A DNA stretch of 64,000 nt from Sphaerisporangium krabiense (GTDB lineage: Bacteria > Actinomycetota > Actinomycetes > Streptosporangiales > Streptosporangiaceae). The notes beneath the pieces are model-generated. The model had not been told where the DNA came from. It saw only the letters and a list, made by a program, of their open reading frames with translations, and made no database searches. The stretch is taken from contig NZ_JACHBR010000002.1 in assembly GCF_014200435.1 (NCBI RefSeq), positions 1,309,001 to 1,373,000 of the forward strand, in the 5' to 3' direction. The position numbers were made by a program, and so were the translations under genes. Below, one piece after another: positions 8,131 to 15,403 of this stretch (its first letter is position 1; each line of letters opens with the position of its first letter).

Positions 8131-9024
8131 TCAGATCTCCAGAAGGTCGGTGCCGAGCAGGATCTCGCCGTCGAACGTCTTCGCCACGAGGCGCACCCAC
8201 TCGTCGTCGCCGACGAGGTCGTTGTCGGGCAGGATGTGGTTGAGCACGACGGTCCGCACGCCCGCCTCGGTCGCGATGCGACCCACGTCCTCCGGAGAGG
8301 TGTGGTCCTCGCGGTAGTGCCGCAGCACGGCCTCGGGCGCGGCGGGGAAGGTCTGCAGCATGGCCTCGTAGTGCAGGACCTCGTGGACGAGGACGTCGGC
8401 GCCCCTGGCGAAGCCCGCGATGTCGTCCTGTCCGCCGCGGTCGCCGCTGAACACGATGTCGCGGCCGGGCGTGCGGAAGCGGTAGGCCACCGACGGGACG
8501 AGCCCGTGGTTGACCCGGATGGCGCTGACGCTGACGCGCTCGTCGGTCATCACCACCACGGGCTCCCGCTCGATGGGCCCGCTCATCTCGAGCTCGTGCG
8601 CGCGGGGGATGGGGTCGAAGGGGGGCCGGCCGGTCTCCCGCTCCCGCAGCCGGAAGTCGAACCCGTTCTGGCGCGCGTAGTCGGCCAGCAGGCCCTCCAG
8701 GCGGGGCGGCCCCCAGACGTCGACGGGCGCGCGGCGGCCGGCGAACCACGTGTAGGCGAGGAAGTTCCCGAGCTCGCTGTTGTGGTCGAAGTGCTGATGG
8801 GTGACGAAGACGTTGTCCACCTCGGTGAGGGACAGTCCCGCCCGGACGAACTGGCGCGGCGCCCCCTCGCCGCAGTCCACGAGATAGGGCACGCCGTCGA
8901 CGACCACGGCGTTGGCCGGGCCGTGCCTGCTCTCGTTCTTGTGGATGGTCGGGCCGCCGCCGCTGCCCAGGAGGATCAGCCTGCTGCGGGCGGGCGCCGG
9001 CGGGCCCCCGGGGTCGGTTGACAT
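8131..9024 (-). CDS. MBL-fold metallo-hydrolase
   Basis: A 297-residue metallo-beta-lactamase-fold protein. The zinc motif THQHFDHN lies at residues 75-82 (His76, His78, Asp80, His81), VNHGLVPSVAYRF and FSGDRGG supply further ligands, and the end has VLNHILP. The layout resembles the RNase Z/arylsulfatase branch; on context I favour a small-molecule hydrolase over tRNA processing. The ATG at 9024 is chosen because AGAAGGAG lies seven bases upstream; an ATG at 9057 would add 11 residues without a ribosome site. It is the first gene of a two-gene minus-strand operon with the cyclase. Confidence 0.85.
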   Translation of the reverse strand: MSTDPGGPPAPARSRLILLGSGGGPTIHKNESRHGPANAVVVDGVPYLVDCGEGAPRQFVRAGLSLTEVDNVFVTHQHFDHNSELGNFLAYTWFAGRRAPVDVWGPPRLEGLLADYARQNGFDFRLRERETGRPPFDPIPRAHELEMSGPIEREPVVVMTDERVSVSAIRVNHGLVPSVAYRFRTPGRDIVFSGDRGGQDDIAGFARGADVLVHEVLHYEAMLQTFPAAPEAVLRHYREDHTSPEDVGRIATEAGVRTVVLNHILPDNDLVGDDEWVRLVAKTFDGEILLGTDLLEI

Positions 9025-9055
9025 GTGCGCGCTCCTTCTCAGCTCCGTGCAGAAC

Positions 9056-9092
9056 ATTCAACACCTAACTCCGGAAAGGTGTCTACTTAGGT
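9056..9092 (-). promoter_or_regulatory. Probable promoter with nested inverted repeats
   Basis: On the minus strand TAGACA (9085-9080), an 18-base spacer and TTGAAT (9061-9056) precede the MBL-fold gene by about 32 bases. Two perfect inverted repeats cover the spacer: ACACCT (9061-9066) with AGGTGT (9077-9082), and ACCTAA (9063-9068) with TTAGGT (9087-9092). A repressor binding here would cover the promoter. Confidence 0.45.
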
Positions 9093-9124
9093 CCGCCTCC
9101 AGCGCCCGACGTGGAGGAACGCGA

Positions 9125-9157
9125 GAAGGCCCGATCCATATGAGGGATCGGGCCTTC
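9125..9157. terminator. Orphan terminator-like hairpin
   Basis: A perfect 13-bp inverted repeat (9125-9137 with 9145-9157) with a 7-base loop and a pyrimidine-rich right flank has the form of a terminator. It lies upstream of two divergent genes rather than behind any gene, so either a lost gene once ended here or it terminates a short leader or antisense transcript. Confidence 0.6.
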
Positions 9158-9401
9158 CTCCTCCAGGGCGGCGGACACGTGCCCCCGCGGATGACGTGAC
9201 CGTCCTGCCGAAACGGATGGGCCCTCTCACCGCGTCACGGACGCGGCGCCGGTGCCCGCCGTGTTCACCGGCCGGCTACCGTCCATGTGAGCCCGGCCAT
9301 CGCCGGAACAGCGGACGCGCGCATCTGGTACTCCTTTCGCGGTCAAAGGATGAGCTGCGGATTCGGCTCCCGCGACGCGTGGCGGTGATCGGCGGGACAC
9401 G

Positions 9402-9440
9402 TTGATGGGCGGATCCGGTGAAACCTAGGATTCTCACCGG
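9402..9440 (+). promoter_or_regulatory. Candidate promoter within an inverted repeat
   Basis: TTGATG (9402-9407), an 18-base spacer and TAGGAT (9426-9431) form a plausible promoter. The -10 sits between the arms of a perfect 7-bp inverted repeat, CCGGTGA (9415-9421) and TCACCGG (9434-9440). This suggests autoregulation of the HTH gene at 9595, with a leader of about 155 bases. Confidence 0.35.
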
Positions 9441-9594
9441 CGCCGTCCGTCGTCGCTCGGGAGGAAAGTCTGCCGAGAGCGCGCACGGCGCTGAAGAGAG
9501 TTTCGGCGCCGGCTGAAACATCCAGGTCGGACGGCCGGCGGGCACGCGCCGCCGGCGCCCCGGAGCCGCCGCGGACGGCACAGAGAGGTGAGGC

Positions 9595-10611
9595 ATGCTG
9601 CGCGTCCATTTCACCGCCGAGGATCTCGCCCGCACCCGGGTCGCCGCGTCGCCCTGGCCGTACGCCGAGGCGCTGCTGGCGACGCGACTGCTCGGCAGGC
9701 GCGACGGGACGGGGATCTTCGACGGCTGGCGGCGGCAGGTCCGGCGACGGCTCGGCCCGGGCGTGCGATTACTCGGCCGGCTCTACCCCGGACACGGCCT
9801 CATGCTCGACCTGTTCACCATGGTCGGTCCCGGTTCCTCGCTGGAGGAGAGCCTGGACCGGCTGATGTCCGCGCCGCGCGCCCAGCTGCGCCACGAGCTC
9901 TGCGTCCTTGGCGGACGCGACCTGCCCGCGCGGGTCGCCGACCTCGCCGCGGGAGACGCCACGGCGCTCGCCGAGCTCGCGGACGGGATCCGGGAGGTCG
10001 GCTGCGCGCTCGACCCCGGCCACAACGGCGCGGCGGCCTACCTGGACGCCGTCAACGCGCTCCATGCCCGCGACCTGTGCACCGGCGGGGTCGAGAAGCT
10101 GCTGGCCGGACTGCATCACAGCATGGTCTGGCGCTTCCCGGTGCTTCGCATCTCCGATAAACCCGATGTGACCTACGACTTTCACCTGGGTGGCCGGGGG
10201 TTGACCGCGATCCCCTCGCTGTTCTGCTGGCCCACTCCGGTATTCCTGTGGGACCCCTTCGACGACGCGGCTCCGGCCCTGCTGCTCTACCCGGCGGTCG
10301 GCACCCTGGCCGACTTCGCCGAGGCGTGGAGCCCGCCCGGCGGCGGCCCCCAGGCGCTGCGCACGCTGCTCGGCCGCACCCGCGCGGCCGTGCTCGAGAC
10401 CGTCGACGTCGCCGCCACCACCACCGAGATCGCCCGCAGGCTCGGCATATCCCTGCCCTCGGCCAGCCAGCACGCCACCGCGCTCCGCGACGCGGGGCTG
10501 GTCGCGAGCCGCCGGACCGGCCCCGCCGTCCACCACACCCTCACCCCGCTCGGCCGTGACCTGCTCCAAGGGGACCGGCCCGGCAGGGGCGTCAGGAGCG
10601 GACGCCGCTAG
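9595..10611 (+). CDS. ArsR-like winged-helix regulator with N-terminal DUF5937-like domain
   Basis: A 338-residue protein. The C-terminal part, about residues 262-325, is an ArsR-like winged helix: TEIARRLGISLPSASQHATA is the helix-turn-helix and the wing follows with SRRTGPAVHHTLTPLGRDLL. The N-terminal 250 residues match the large domain common in actinomycete ArsR-like regulators (DUF5937), which has no known ligand. AGAGAGGTGAG precedes the ATG. It faces a flavoprotein gene and the two share their stop codons in a single CTAG (10608-10611). It may control the nearby flavoprotein or the MBL/cyclase operon. Confidence 0.8.
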   Translation: MLRVHFTAEDLARTRVAASPWPYAEALLATRLLGRRDGTGIFDGWRRQVRRRLGPGVRLLGRLYPGHGLMLDLFTMVGPGSSLEESLDRLMSAPRAQLRHELCVLGGRDLPARVADLAAGDATALAELADGIREVGCALDPGHNGAAAYLDAVNALHARDLCTGGVEKLLAGLHHSMVWRFPVLRISDKPDVTYDFHLGGRGLTAIPSLFCWPTPVFLWDPFDDAAPALLLYPAVGTLADFAEAWSPPGGGPQALRTLLGRTRAAVLETVDVAATTTEIARRLGISLPSASQHATALRDAGLVASRRTGPAVHHTLTPLGRDLLQGDRPGRGVRSGRR

Positions 10612-12224
10612 GCGCGCGGCGGGCGGCCGCGCAGGGCCGCGCGGAGCCGGTGGGGCCCGCCGAGCAGGTCGGCGGCGGCGGCGTACCCGCTGGCGCCGGA
10701 CAGGCCGGGGCCCGGGTGGGTGCTGGCGCCGATGTGCCACAGGCCCTTGACCGGGGTGCGGTGCGACCGGGTCGAGCCGAGGGGCCGCCACAGGAGGTTC
10801 TGGTCGAGGTCGGTGGCCCCGCCGTACGGGTCCCCGTCCACCAGGTTGACGTCGCGGCGTTCCAGTTCCGCGGGCGGCAGGACGGCCATGGCCGCGATCC
10901 GCGCGCGCAGGCCGGGCGCGTGCGCGTCGATCCGGTCGAGCACGCGGCCGGCGTACCGTTCGACCAGCTCCGGGGTCCAGCCGTCCAGCACCTCCGCGCG
11001 GTCGGCCGCGTCGCCGGTCGGATGGCGGGGCACCTCCTGGAGCTGGATCCAGAGCGCCGCGCCGCCGGGCGGCACCCGGCTCGGATCCAGCACGTACTGC
11101 TGCCCGACCACGATGGTCGGCTGCGCGGGCAGCAGCCCCGCCTCCGCCTCGGCGCAGGCCAGTGCCACCCCCGCCCCGCCGTCGCACAGGTGGACCAGGG
11201 GGACGGCGCGCAGCTCGGCCCGCCGCCAGGCGAGCGGCTCGGTCAGGGCGAGGTGGATCTGCATGGCGGCCCGCCCGTGCCGGAACCTGGACGCCTCGGC
11301 GCGCACCCGGGCCGGCACGGCGGGGGCGCCGGCGAGCAAGACGTCGTAGAGCGCCCGCGGGGTCACCGACGCCATGACCCGGCGGGCCGCGAAGAAGCGG
11401 CCCGCCGCGACCACGCCGCCGACCCTCCTGCCCCTGGTCGCCACGCGGGTGACCTCCGCGTCCACCCGCACCTCGCCGCCGTGGTCCTCGATGACGCCGC
11501 GCAACGCCTCGGCCAGGCGGCCGGCGCCGCCTTCCAGCACCGGAAGCCCGGCCCGGTGCAGGCCCGACAGCATGAGCATGCCGGCCACGCCGCCCGTCGC
11601 GCCGCCGGGAGAGAGGCCCGCGTGCAGCAGCCAGGGGGCGAGCAGCGCGTCCACGTCCCCGCCCGCGAAGCGCCGGGACGCCCACCCGTGGCCGCTGGAC
11701 AGCGCGTCGCGGACGAACTCCTTGATGCCGGGCAGGCCGACGGTGCGGGCGACGCCGAGCAGCGCCCGCGCGGCCGCCGGCGACCGCGGGTCGTGGTTGA
11801 GCACCCCGCCGAGATGGGGGGCGAGCGCGCGGATGCGGGCCAGCTCGGCCAGGTAGGCCCGCCCGTCGCCGGGCGGCAGGCCGGCCGCCGTGCGCTCCGG
11901 GTCGCGGTGCAGGAGCACGGCGCCGCCGTCGCGGCGGACCGTGGCGGTGACGACGTCCTCGGCCGAGCGCCAGCGCAGCCCCCGCCCGCGCAGCTCGGCC
12001 GCGAGCAGCGGCCAGGCGGGGCCGCCGAGGAAGGTGCCGTGCCAGGAGCTGAAGGTGTCGTGGAGGTAGCCGGGCAGCGTCAGCGGTTCGGTGGCCACGA
12101 GCCCGCCCGGCCGTGCGGCGCGTTCGAAGACGACGACCCCGCGGCCCGCCTTGGCGAGCAGGGCCCCGGCGACGAGCCCGTTGATCCCGCTGCCGATGAT
12201 CGCGATGGGGCCGCCGGACGTCAT
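10608..12224 (-). CDS. Phytoene dehydrogenase-like FAD oxidoreductase
   Basis: A 538-residue flavoprotein of the CrtI/PYROXD2-like group. It opens with the dinucleotide-binding motif IAIIGSGINGLVAGALLAKA and GRGVVVFERAARPGG, has an internal SGGHGW-like region, and ends with the family's HIGASTHPGPGLSGASG FAD-binding segment. Such enzymes are FAD-dependent dehydrogenases or isomerases on hydrophobic substrates; the substrate here is not evident and no carotenoid genes are nearby. The ATG at 12224 is overlapped by the TGA of a short leader frame that itself has the good ribosome site (AAAGGAGG), so translation is probably coupled to that leader. It ends in the shared CTAG with the regulator gene. 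Confidence 0.82.
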   Translation of the reverse strand: MTSGGPIAIIGSGINGLVAGALLAKAGRGVVVFERAARPGGLVATEPLTLPGYLHDTFSSWHGTFLGGPAWPLLAAELRGRGLRWRSAEDVVTATVRRDGGAVLLHRDPERTAAGLPPGDGRAYLAELARIRALAPHLGGVLNHDPRSPAAARALLGVARTVGLPGIKEFVRDALSSGHGWASRRFAGGDVDALLAPWLLHAGLSPGGATGGVAGMLMLSGLHRAGLPVLEGGAGRLAEALRGVIEDHGGEVRVDAEVTRVATRGRRVGGVVAAGRFFAARRVMASVTPRALYDVLLAGAPAVPARVRAEASRFRHGRAAMQIHLALTEPLAWRRAELRAVPLVHLCDGGAGVALACAEAEAGLLPAQPTIVVGQQYVLDPSRVPPGGAALWIQLQEVPRHPTGDAADRAEVLDGWTPELVERYAGRVLDRIDAHAPGLRARIAAMAVLPPAELERRDVNLVDGDPYGGATDLDQNLLWRPLGSTRSHRTPVKGLWHIGASTHPGPGLSGASGYAAAADLLGGPHRLRAALRGRPPRA

Positions 12225-12250
12225 CGGGCGGCCTCGCTGCGGGTCCCCAT
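12222..12250 (-). CDS. Nine-codon leader frame overlapping the oxidoreductase start
   Basis: On the minus strand an ATG at 12250 has AAAGGAGG four bases upstream and reads MGTRSEAAR before a TGA that overlaps the next ATG (ATGA at 12224-12221). The oxidoreductase start itself has no comparable ribosome site. This looks like a leader peptide providing translational coupling; a longer in-frame version could begin at the ATG 21 bases further upstream. Confidence 0.35.
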
Positions 12251-12264
12251 CCGTCCTCCTTTGA

Positions 12265-12293
12265 TAGACATAGCAGAGGGTTGAGATGTTACC
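12265..12293 (+). promoter_or_regulatory. Possible promoter, TAGACA box
   Basis: TAGACA (12265-12270), a 17-base spacer and GTTACC (12288-12293) lie between the divergent oxidoreductase and BtpA-like genes. The reverse strand of this segment contains TAACATCTCA, close to the TAACACCTCA seen at 19758. Assignment to one gene or the other is uncertain. Confidence 0.3.
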
Positions 12294-12333
12294 CTTTTGC
12301 CCGGCGCCTTCAACCGGGCGGAAAGAGGATTCG

Positions 12334-13047
12334 ATGAGTTCGTGGACCACGGCAGGCACCCCCCGGATCCACCCGGTGATCCACGTGGCCGGCGTCGCGC
12401 AGGTGCTCTCCGAGATCGGCAAGGCCGTCGCGCACGGGGTGGACGGCGTGTTCCTGATCGACCACGACGCCGACGACGCCCGCCTGGTCCGGTGCGTGGC
12501 CGCCGCGCGCGAGCGCCACCCCGGCCTGTTCCTGGGGGCCAACGTCATCAAGCGCGGCCCGCACGCCGCGCTGGCCCTCCTGCACGAGGCCTTCCCCGGC
12601 GGCGTGCCGCTCGACGCGCTCTGGACGGACCGGGCGGCGGTCGGCCTCGGCGGGCCGGAGCCCGAGTTCGAGCGGTTCGCCGCCCTGCGCGCGGGCATCG
12701 GCTGGCACGGCCTGCAGTTCGGCGGCGTGGCCTTCAAGTACCAGGACCCGGTGCCCGAGGCCGCGCTGCCCGGCCTCGCGCGCGCCGTCCGCGACCACGT
12801 GGACGTGGCGACGACGTCCGGCCCCGGCACCGGCCAGGCCGCCGGCCGCGCCAAGCTGGAGGCGCTGAGGTCGGGGCTCGGGGACCGTCCGCTGGCGCTG
12901 GCCAGCGGTGTCACCCCGGGCAACGTGCGGCTCTTCGCCGGCCTGGTGGACCACATCCTCGTCTCGACCGGCATCAACGCCCCCTCCGGCGGCATCGACG
13001 AGCGGCTGCTCGCCGCCCTCCTGCGCGCGGTGCGCGAGGATCGCTGA
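12334..13047 (+). CDS. BtpA/SgcQ-like TIM-barrel protein
   Basis: A 237-residue protein resembling the BtpA family (PF03437). It has the successive strands expected of the barrel: HPVIHVAGVAQVLSEI, GVDGVFLIDHD, FLGANVIKRG, LQFGGVAFKYQDP, and the C-terminal phosphate-site region TTSGPGTGQAAGRAKLE followed by LASGVTPGNVRLF and VDHILVSTGI. BtpA itself was named for photosystem I biogenesis, but bacterial relatives probably bind or cleave phosphorylated sugars or nucleosides; function here is unknown. ATG 12334 is chosen because GAAAGAGG lies just upstream; a TTG/ATG further up has none. It is divergent from the flavoprotein and convergent with a substrate-binding protein across a hairpin. Confidence 0.7.
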   Translation: MSSWTTAGTPRIHPVIHVAGVAQVLSEIGKAVAHGVDGVFLIDHDADDARLVRCVAAARERHPGLFLGANVIKRGPHAALALLHEAFPGGVPLDALWTDRAAVGLGGPEPEFERFAALRAGIGWHGLQFGGVAFKYQDPVPEAALPGLARAVRDHVDVATTSGPGTGQAAGRAKLEALRSGLGDRPLALASGVTPGNVRLFAGLVDHILVSTGINAPSGGIDERLLAALLRAVREDR

Positions 13048-13054
13048 GAAGCAG

Positions 13055-13086
13055 GTGCGGAGGCCGCCACCGGGCGGCCTCCGCAC
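13055..13086. terminator. Bidirectional terminator hairpin
   Basis: A perfect 14-bp inverted repeat (13055-13068 with 13073-13086) with a 4-base loop lies between the convergent BtpA-like and substrate-binding protein genes. Confidence 0.85.
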
Positions 13087-13104
13087 GCTCCGGGCCGGAG
13101 CGGG

Positions 13105-14061
13105 TCACGGGGCCTGGCGGATCAGGCTCTTGAGGTCGGGGGCGTCCTTGATCCAGCCGTACTCCTTCATGAATCCTCCGAGCACCTCGAAGGTCTTCTC
13201 GTCCACGCCGGTCCGGTAGTCGGCGATGGCCATCCGCGCCGCGACGTCCGGCTTGATCGCCGTGAACGTCGGGATGATCTTCCGCACCTCGTCGGGGTGG
13301 GCCTGGGCGTACTCGTTGGCCTCCCTGAGCGCCGCGACGAAGTCGTCCACCGTCTTGGCGTGCTCCGCCACGTAGGACCTGGAGGAGAAGTACGTGGAGA
13401 ACGCCGTGCCCTTGCCGGCCAGATCGCCCTGCGGGTTGCGCAGGACGACCTCGTCGCCCGCCGCGCTCGCGCCGCTCAGGAACGGCTCGATGAGGAACGC
13501 GGCGTCGACGCGCCCGCCGTCCAGGGCCGCCCGCATGTCGGGGTAGGGCAGGGGGAGGAACTTCAGCGAGCCGGGGTCGCCGCCGGCCTTCTCCATGGCC
13601 GCGCGGAGCACCAGGTCGTTGACGCCCTGCAGCGCGTTGACCGCGACGGTCTTGCCCGCGAGGTCGCCGATCGCCTTGATGGGGCTGCCCTTCCTGACCA
13701 CGATCGCCTGGCTCAGCGGGTCGCCCTGGGCGATGGCCCCGGCGATCACCGTGATGGGCAGCCCCTTCGCCTGGGCCTGGATCTCGGGCACGGGCGCCGC
13801 GAAGCCGAACTGGTACTCGCCGCTCATGACCGCCGCCGTGGCGGCCGCCCCGGTCTGGACCTCCTTGAGCTCCAGTTCCAGCCCGTGCTCGGTGAAGAAG
13901 CCCTTCTGCTTGGCGAGGTAGAGAGGGGCGACGTCGATGGTCGGGATGATCCCGACCTTGACGGTGGTGGTTCCGCCCGCCCCGGGCGCCTGGTCGGCGG
14001 GGCCGCCGCAGGCCGCGGCCGCGATGCAGATGAGGAGAACCGCGCTGGCCAGCTTGCGCAT
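13105..14061 (-). CDS. ABC transporter substrate-binding lipoprotein (SsuA/NMT1-like), second copy
   Basis: A 318-residue lipoprotein with a short signal peptide and lipobox Cys18 (AAAAC). The fold is the same SsuA/NMT1 type as the protein at 6273: GIIPTIDVAPLYLAKQKGFF, IGDLAGKTVAVNALQG, and ALDGGRVDAAFLIEPF. The two differ enough in the binding regions to have different ligand preference. It is a single gene with its own promoter (14131-14160), separate from the permease/ATPase operon at 19804, which lacks a receptor gene. I infer that it feeds that transporter with an aromatic acid, sulfonate or similar anion. Confidence 0.88.
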   Translation of the reverse strand: MRKLASAVLLICIAAAACGGPADQAPGAGGTTTVKVGIIPTIDVAPLYLAKQKGFFTEHGLELELKEVQTGAAATAAVMSGEYQFGFAAPVPEIQAQAKGLPITVIAGAIAQGDPLSQAIVVRKGSPIKAIGDLAGKTVAVNALQGVNDLVLRAAMEKAGGDPGSLKFLPLPYPDMRAALDGGRVDAAFLIEPFLSGASAAGDEVVLRNPQGDLAGKGTAFSTYFSSRSYVAEHAKTVDDFVAALREANEYAQAHPDEVRKIIPTFTAIKPDVAARMAIADYRTGVDEKTFEVLGGFMKEYGWIKDAPDLKSLIRQAP

Positions 14062-14113
14062 GGACCACTCCTTGCGGGTGGGAGTTGCTGATGGGAGGTG
14101 CTCGGGGCGCCGG

Positions 14114-14160
14114 CCACCCGGAGTGGAGACAAGTTACGCATTACTTCGGCGGGGTGTCAA
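14114..14160 (-). promoter_or_regulatory. Promoter and palindromic operator of the second substrate-binding protein
   Basis: On the minus strand TTGACA (14160-14155), an 18-base spacer and TAACTT (14136-14131) form a good promoter. Immediately downstream is the palindrome CCAC-CCGGA-GTGG (14114-14126). The 18 bases at 14126-14143 match 14 of 18 with 16953-16970, at the promoter of the aldehyde dehydrogenase gene. Confidence 0.55.
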
Positions 14161-14176
14161 CGATCCGTCGCCGGCC

Positions 14177-14232
14177 TTGACGGTGGGCGGCTCCGCCGAT
14201 TCAATGGTCAACGCATCACCAGAGTGACATGT
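14177..14232 (+). promoter_or_regulatory. Promoter and palindromic operator of the LLM monooxygenase
   Basis: TTGACG (14177-14182), an 18-base spacer and TCAATG (14201-14206) precede the palindrome TCAC-CAGA-GTGA (14216-14227), which is followed by CATGTT. The same arrangement, TCAC-N4-GTGACA-N-GTT, occurs at 16945-16962. Confidence 0.45.
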
Positions 14233-14250
14233 TCATCGTTGGGAGCGCGT

Positions 14251-15345
14251 ATGACCCGTCCGTTGTCGCGGGAGACCGGCATGAAACTCGGCATCTTCTC
14301 CGCGAACTGCAGTAGCGGGCTGGCCGTGACCAAGGTGCCGGAGCGCTGGTCGGGGAGCTGGGAGGACAACCTGGCCATGGCGCGGCTCGCCGACGCCGCC
14401 GGCATCGACTTCCTGCTGCCCATCGCGCGCTGGATCGGCTACGGCGGCGACACGAACTTCCACGAGGGCGTCCTGGAGCCCATCGCCTGGGCCGCGGGGC
14501 TGCTGGCCAGGACCGAGCGGATCACCGTCTTCTCGACGGTCCACACCGCCTTCAACCACCCGCTCGTCACCGCCAAGCAGATGGCGACGCTGGACCACAT
14601 CGGCGAGGGACGCGCCGGGCTCAACATCGTGGCCGGGTGGAACAAGCCCGAGTACGACGCCTTCGGCGTGGAACTGCCCGAGGGGCACGACGCGCGGTAC
14701 GCGCTCGGACAGGAGTGGTTCGACATCATCCGGCGGTTGTGGACCGAACCCGGATCATGGGATCACCACGGGACGTACTTCACGCTCAAGGGGGCGGCGA
14801 GCGACCCCAAGCCGTTCGCCGGGCCGTTGCCGATCTTCAACGCGGGCGCGTCCCCGCAGGGCAGGGAGTTCGCGGCGCGCAACGCCGACTTCATCTTCAC
14901 GCCCTTCGTCGACCTCGCCATGGCCGCGCGGGTGCGGGCGCGGGTGACCGAGGCCGCGGCGGCGCACGGCCGGACCGTCGGCATGCTCACCTCCAGCCAC
15001 GTCGTCTGCCGGCCCACCCGTGAGGAGGCCAGGGAGTTCTACCGGTGGTACTCCGAGGAGAACGCCGACTGGGACGCGGTGGACAACCTGATGGCGTTGC
15101 AGAACCTGCACGCGCAGTCGTTCTCCAAGGAGATGCTCGCCGGCTACCGCTGGCGCTTCGCCGCGGGGCACGGCAGCTATCCGCTGGTCGGCACCCCGGA
15201 CGACGTCGCCGCCGAACTGGAGGCGATGTACGGGGCGGGGGTCGGCGGCACGACGCTGGCCTTCTTCGACTACGTCAAGGAGCTGCCGTACTTCGCCGAC
15301 GAGGTCCTGCCGCGCCTGCGGAAGAAGGGCGTCCGCCTCGTGTAG
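14251..15345 (+). CDS. LLM-class flavin-dependent monooxygenase
   Basis: A 364-residue luciferase-like monooxygenase of the group containing RutA, SfnG and SsuD. Typical segments are MKLGIFSANCSSG at the N-terminus, GYGGDTNFHEGVLEPIAWAA, ATLDHIGEGRAGLNIVAGWN and KPEYDAFGVELP, in the order found in RutA. These enzymes use reduced FMN from a partner reductase and oxygen to cleave C-S or C-N bonds or oxidise heterocycles. The ATG at 14251 has GGGAG five bases upstream; the ATG at 14281, where family similarity starts, is also possible. It is a single gene with its own operator, ending at a hairpin. The reductase partner could be the fusion protein at 3074, though that looks FAD-linked. Confidence 0.87.
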   Translation: MTRPLSRETGMKLGIFSANCSSGLAVTKVPERWSGSWEDNLAMARLADAAGIDFLLPIARWIGYGGDTNFHEGVLEPIAWAAGLLARTERITVFSTVHTAFNHPLVTAKQMATLDHIGEGRAGLNIVAGWNKPEYDAFGVELPEGHDARYALGQEWFDIIRRLWTEPGSWDHHGTYFTLKGAASDPKPFAGPLPIFNAGASPQGREFAARNADFIFTPFVDLAMAARVRARVTEAAAAHGRTVGMLTSSHVVCRPTREEAREFYRWYSEENADWDAVDNLMALQNLHAQSFSKEMLAGYRWRFAAGHGSYPLVGTPDDVAAELEAMYGAGVGGTTLAFFDYVKELPYFADEVLPRLRKKGVRLV

Positions 15346-15364
15346 GCGCGCGGCGAACCTCCAA

Positions 15365-15397
15365 GGACCCCGCCGGACGCTCCGTCCGGCGGGGTCC
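15365..15397. terminator. Bidirectional terminator hairpin
   Basis: A perfect 14-bp inverted repeat (15365-15378 with 15384-15397) with a 5-base loop lies between the convergent monooxygenase and aldehyde dehydrogenase genes. Confidence 0.85.
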
Positions 15398-15403
15398 CGG
15401 TGT

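Larger units (their letters stand above)
9093..9594. other. Gene-free stretch between divergent genes
   Basis: About 500 bases separate the MBL-fold promoter from the regulator at 9595. I find no convincing gene in it: the open frames present have composition and sequence of chance GC-rich frames. It contains a strong hairpin (9125-9157) and a candidate promoter inside an inverted repeat (9402-9440), both listed separately. Confidence 0.6.

Noticed and set aside
8912-9199. A plus-strand frame beginning MAGPCLL across the MBL-fold start region
   Set aside because: It is antisense to the conserved N-terminus of the MBL-fold gene and covers its promoter.
9276-9635. A 119-codon minus-strand frame in the 9.1-9.6 kb gap
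   Set aside because: It overlaps the 5' end of the HTH regulator, lacks a ribosome site, and has low-information Arg/Ser/Pro-rich sequence.
13105-14061. Treating the second substrate-binding protein as a thiamine-precursor receptor
   Set aside because: No thiamine genes or TPP riboswitch are nearby; its operator and neighbours tie it to the aromatic cluster.
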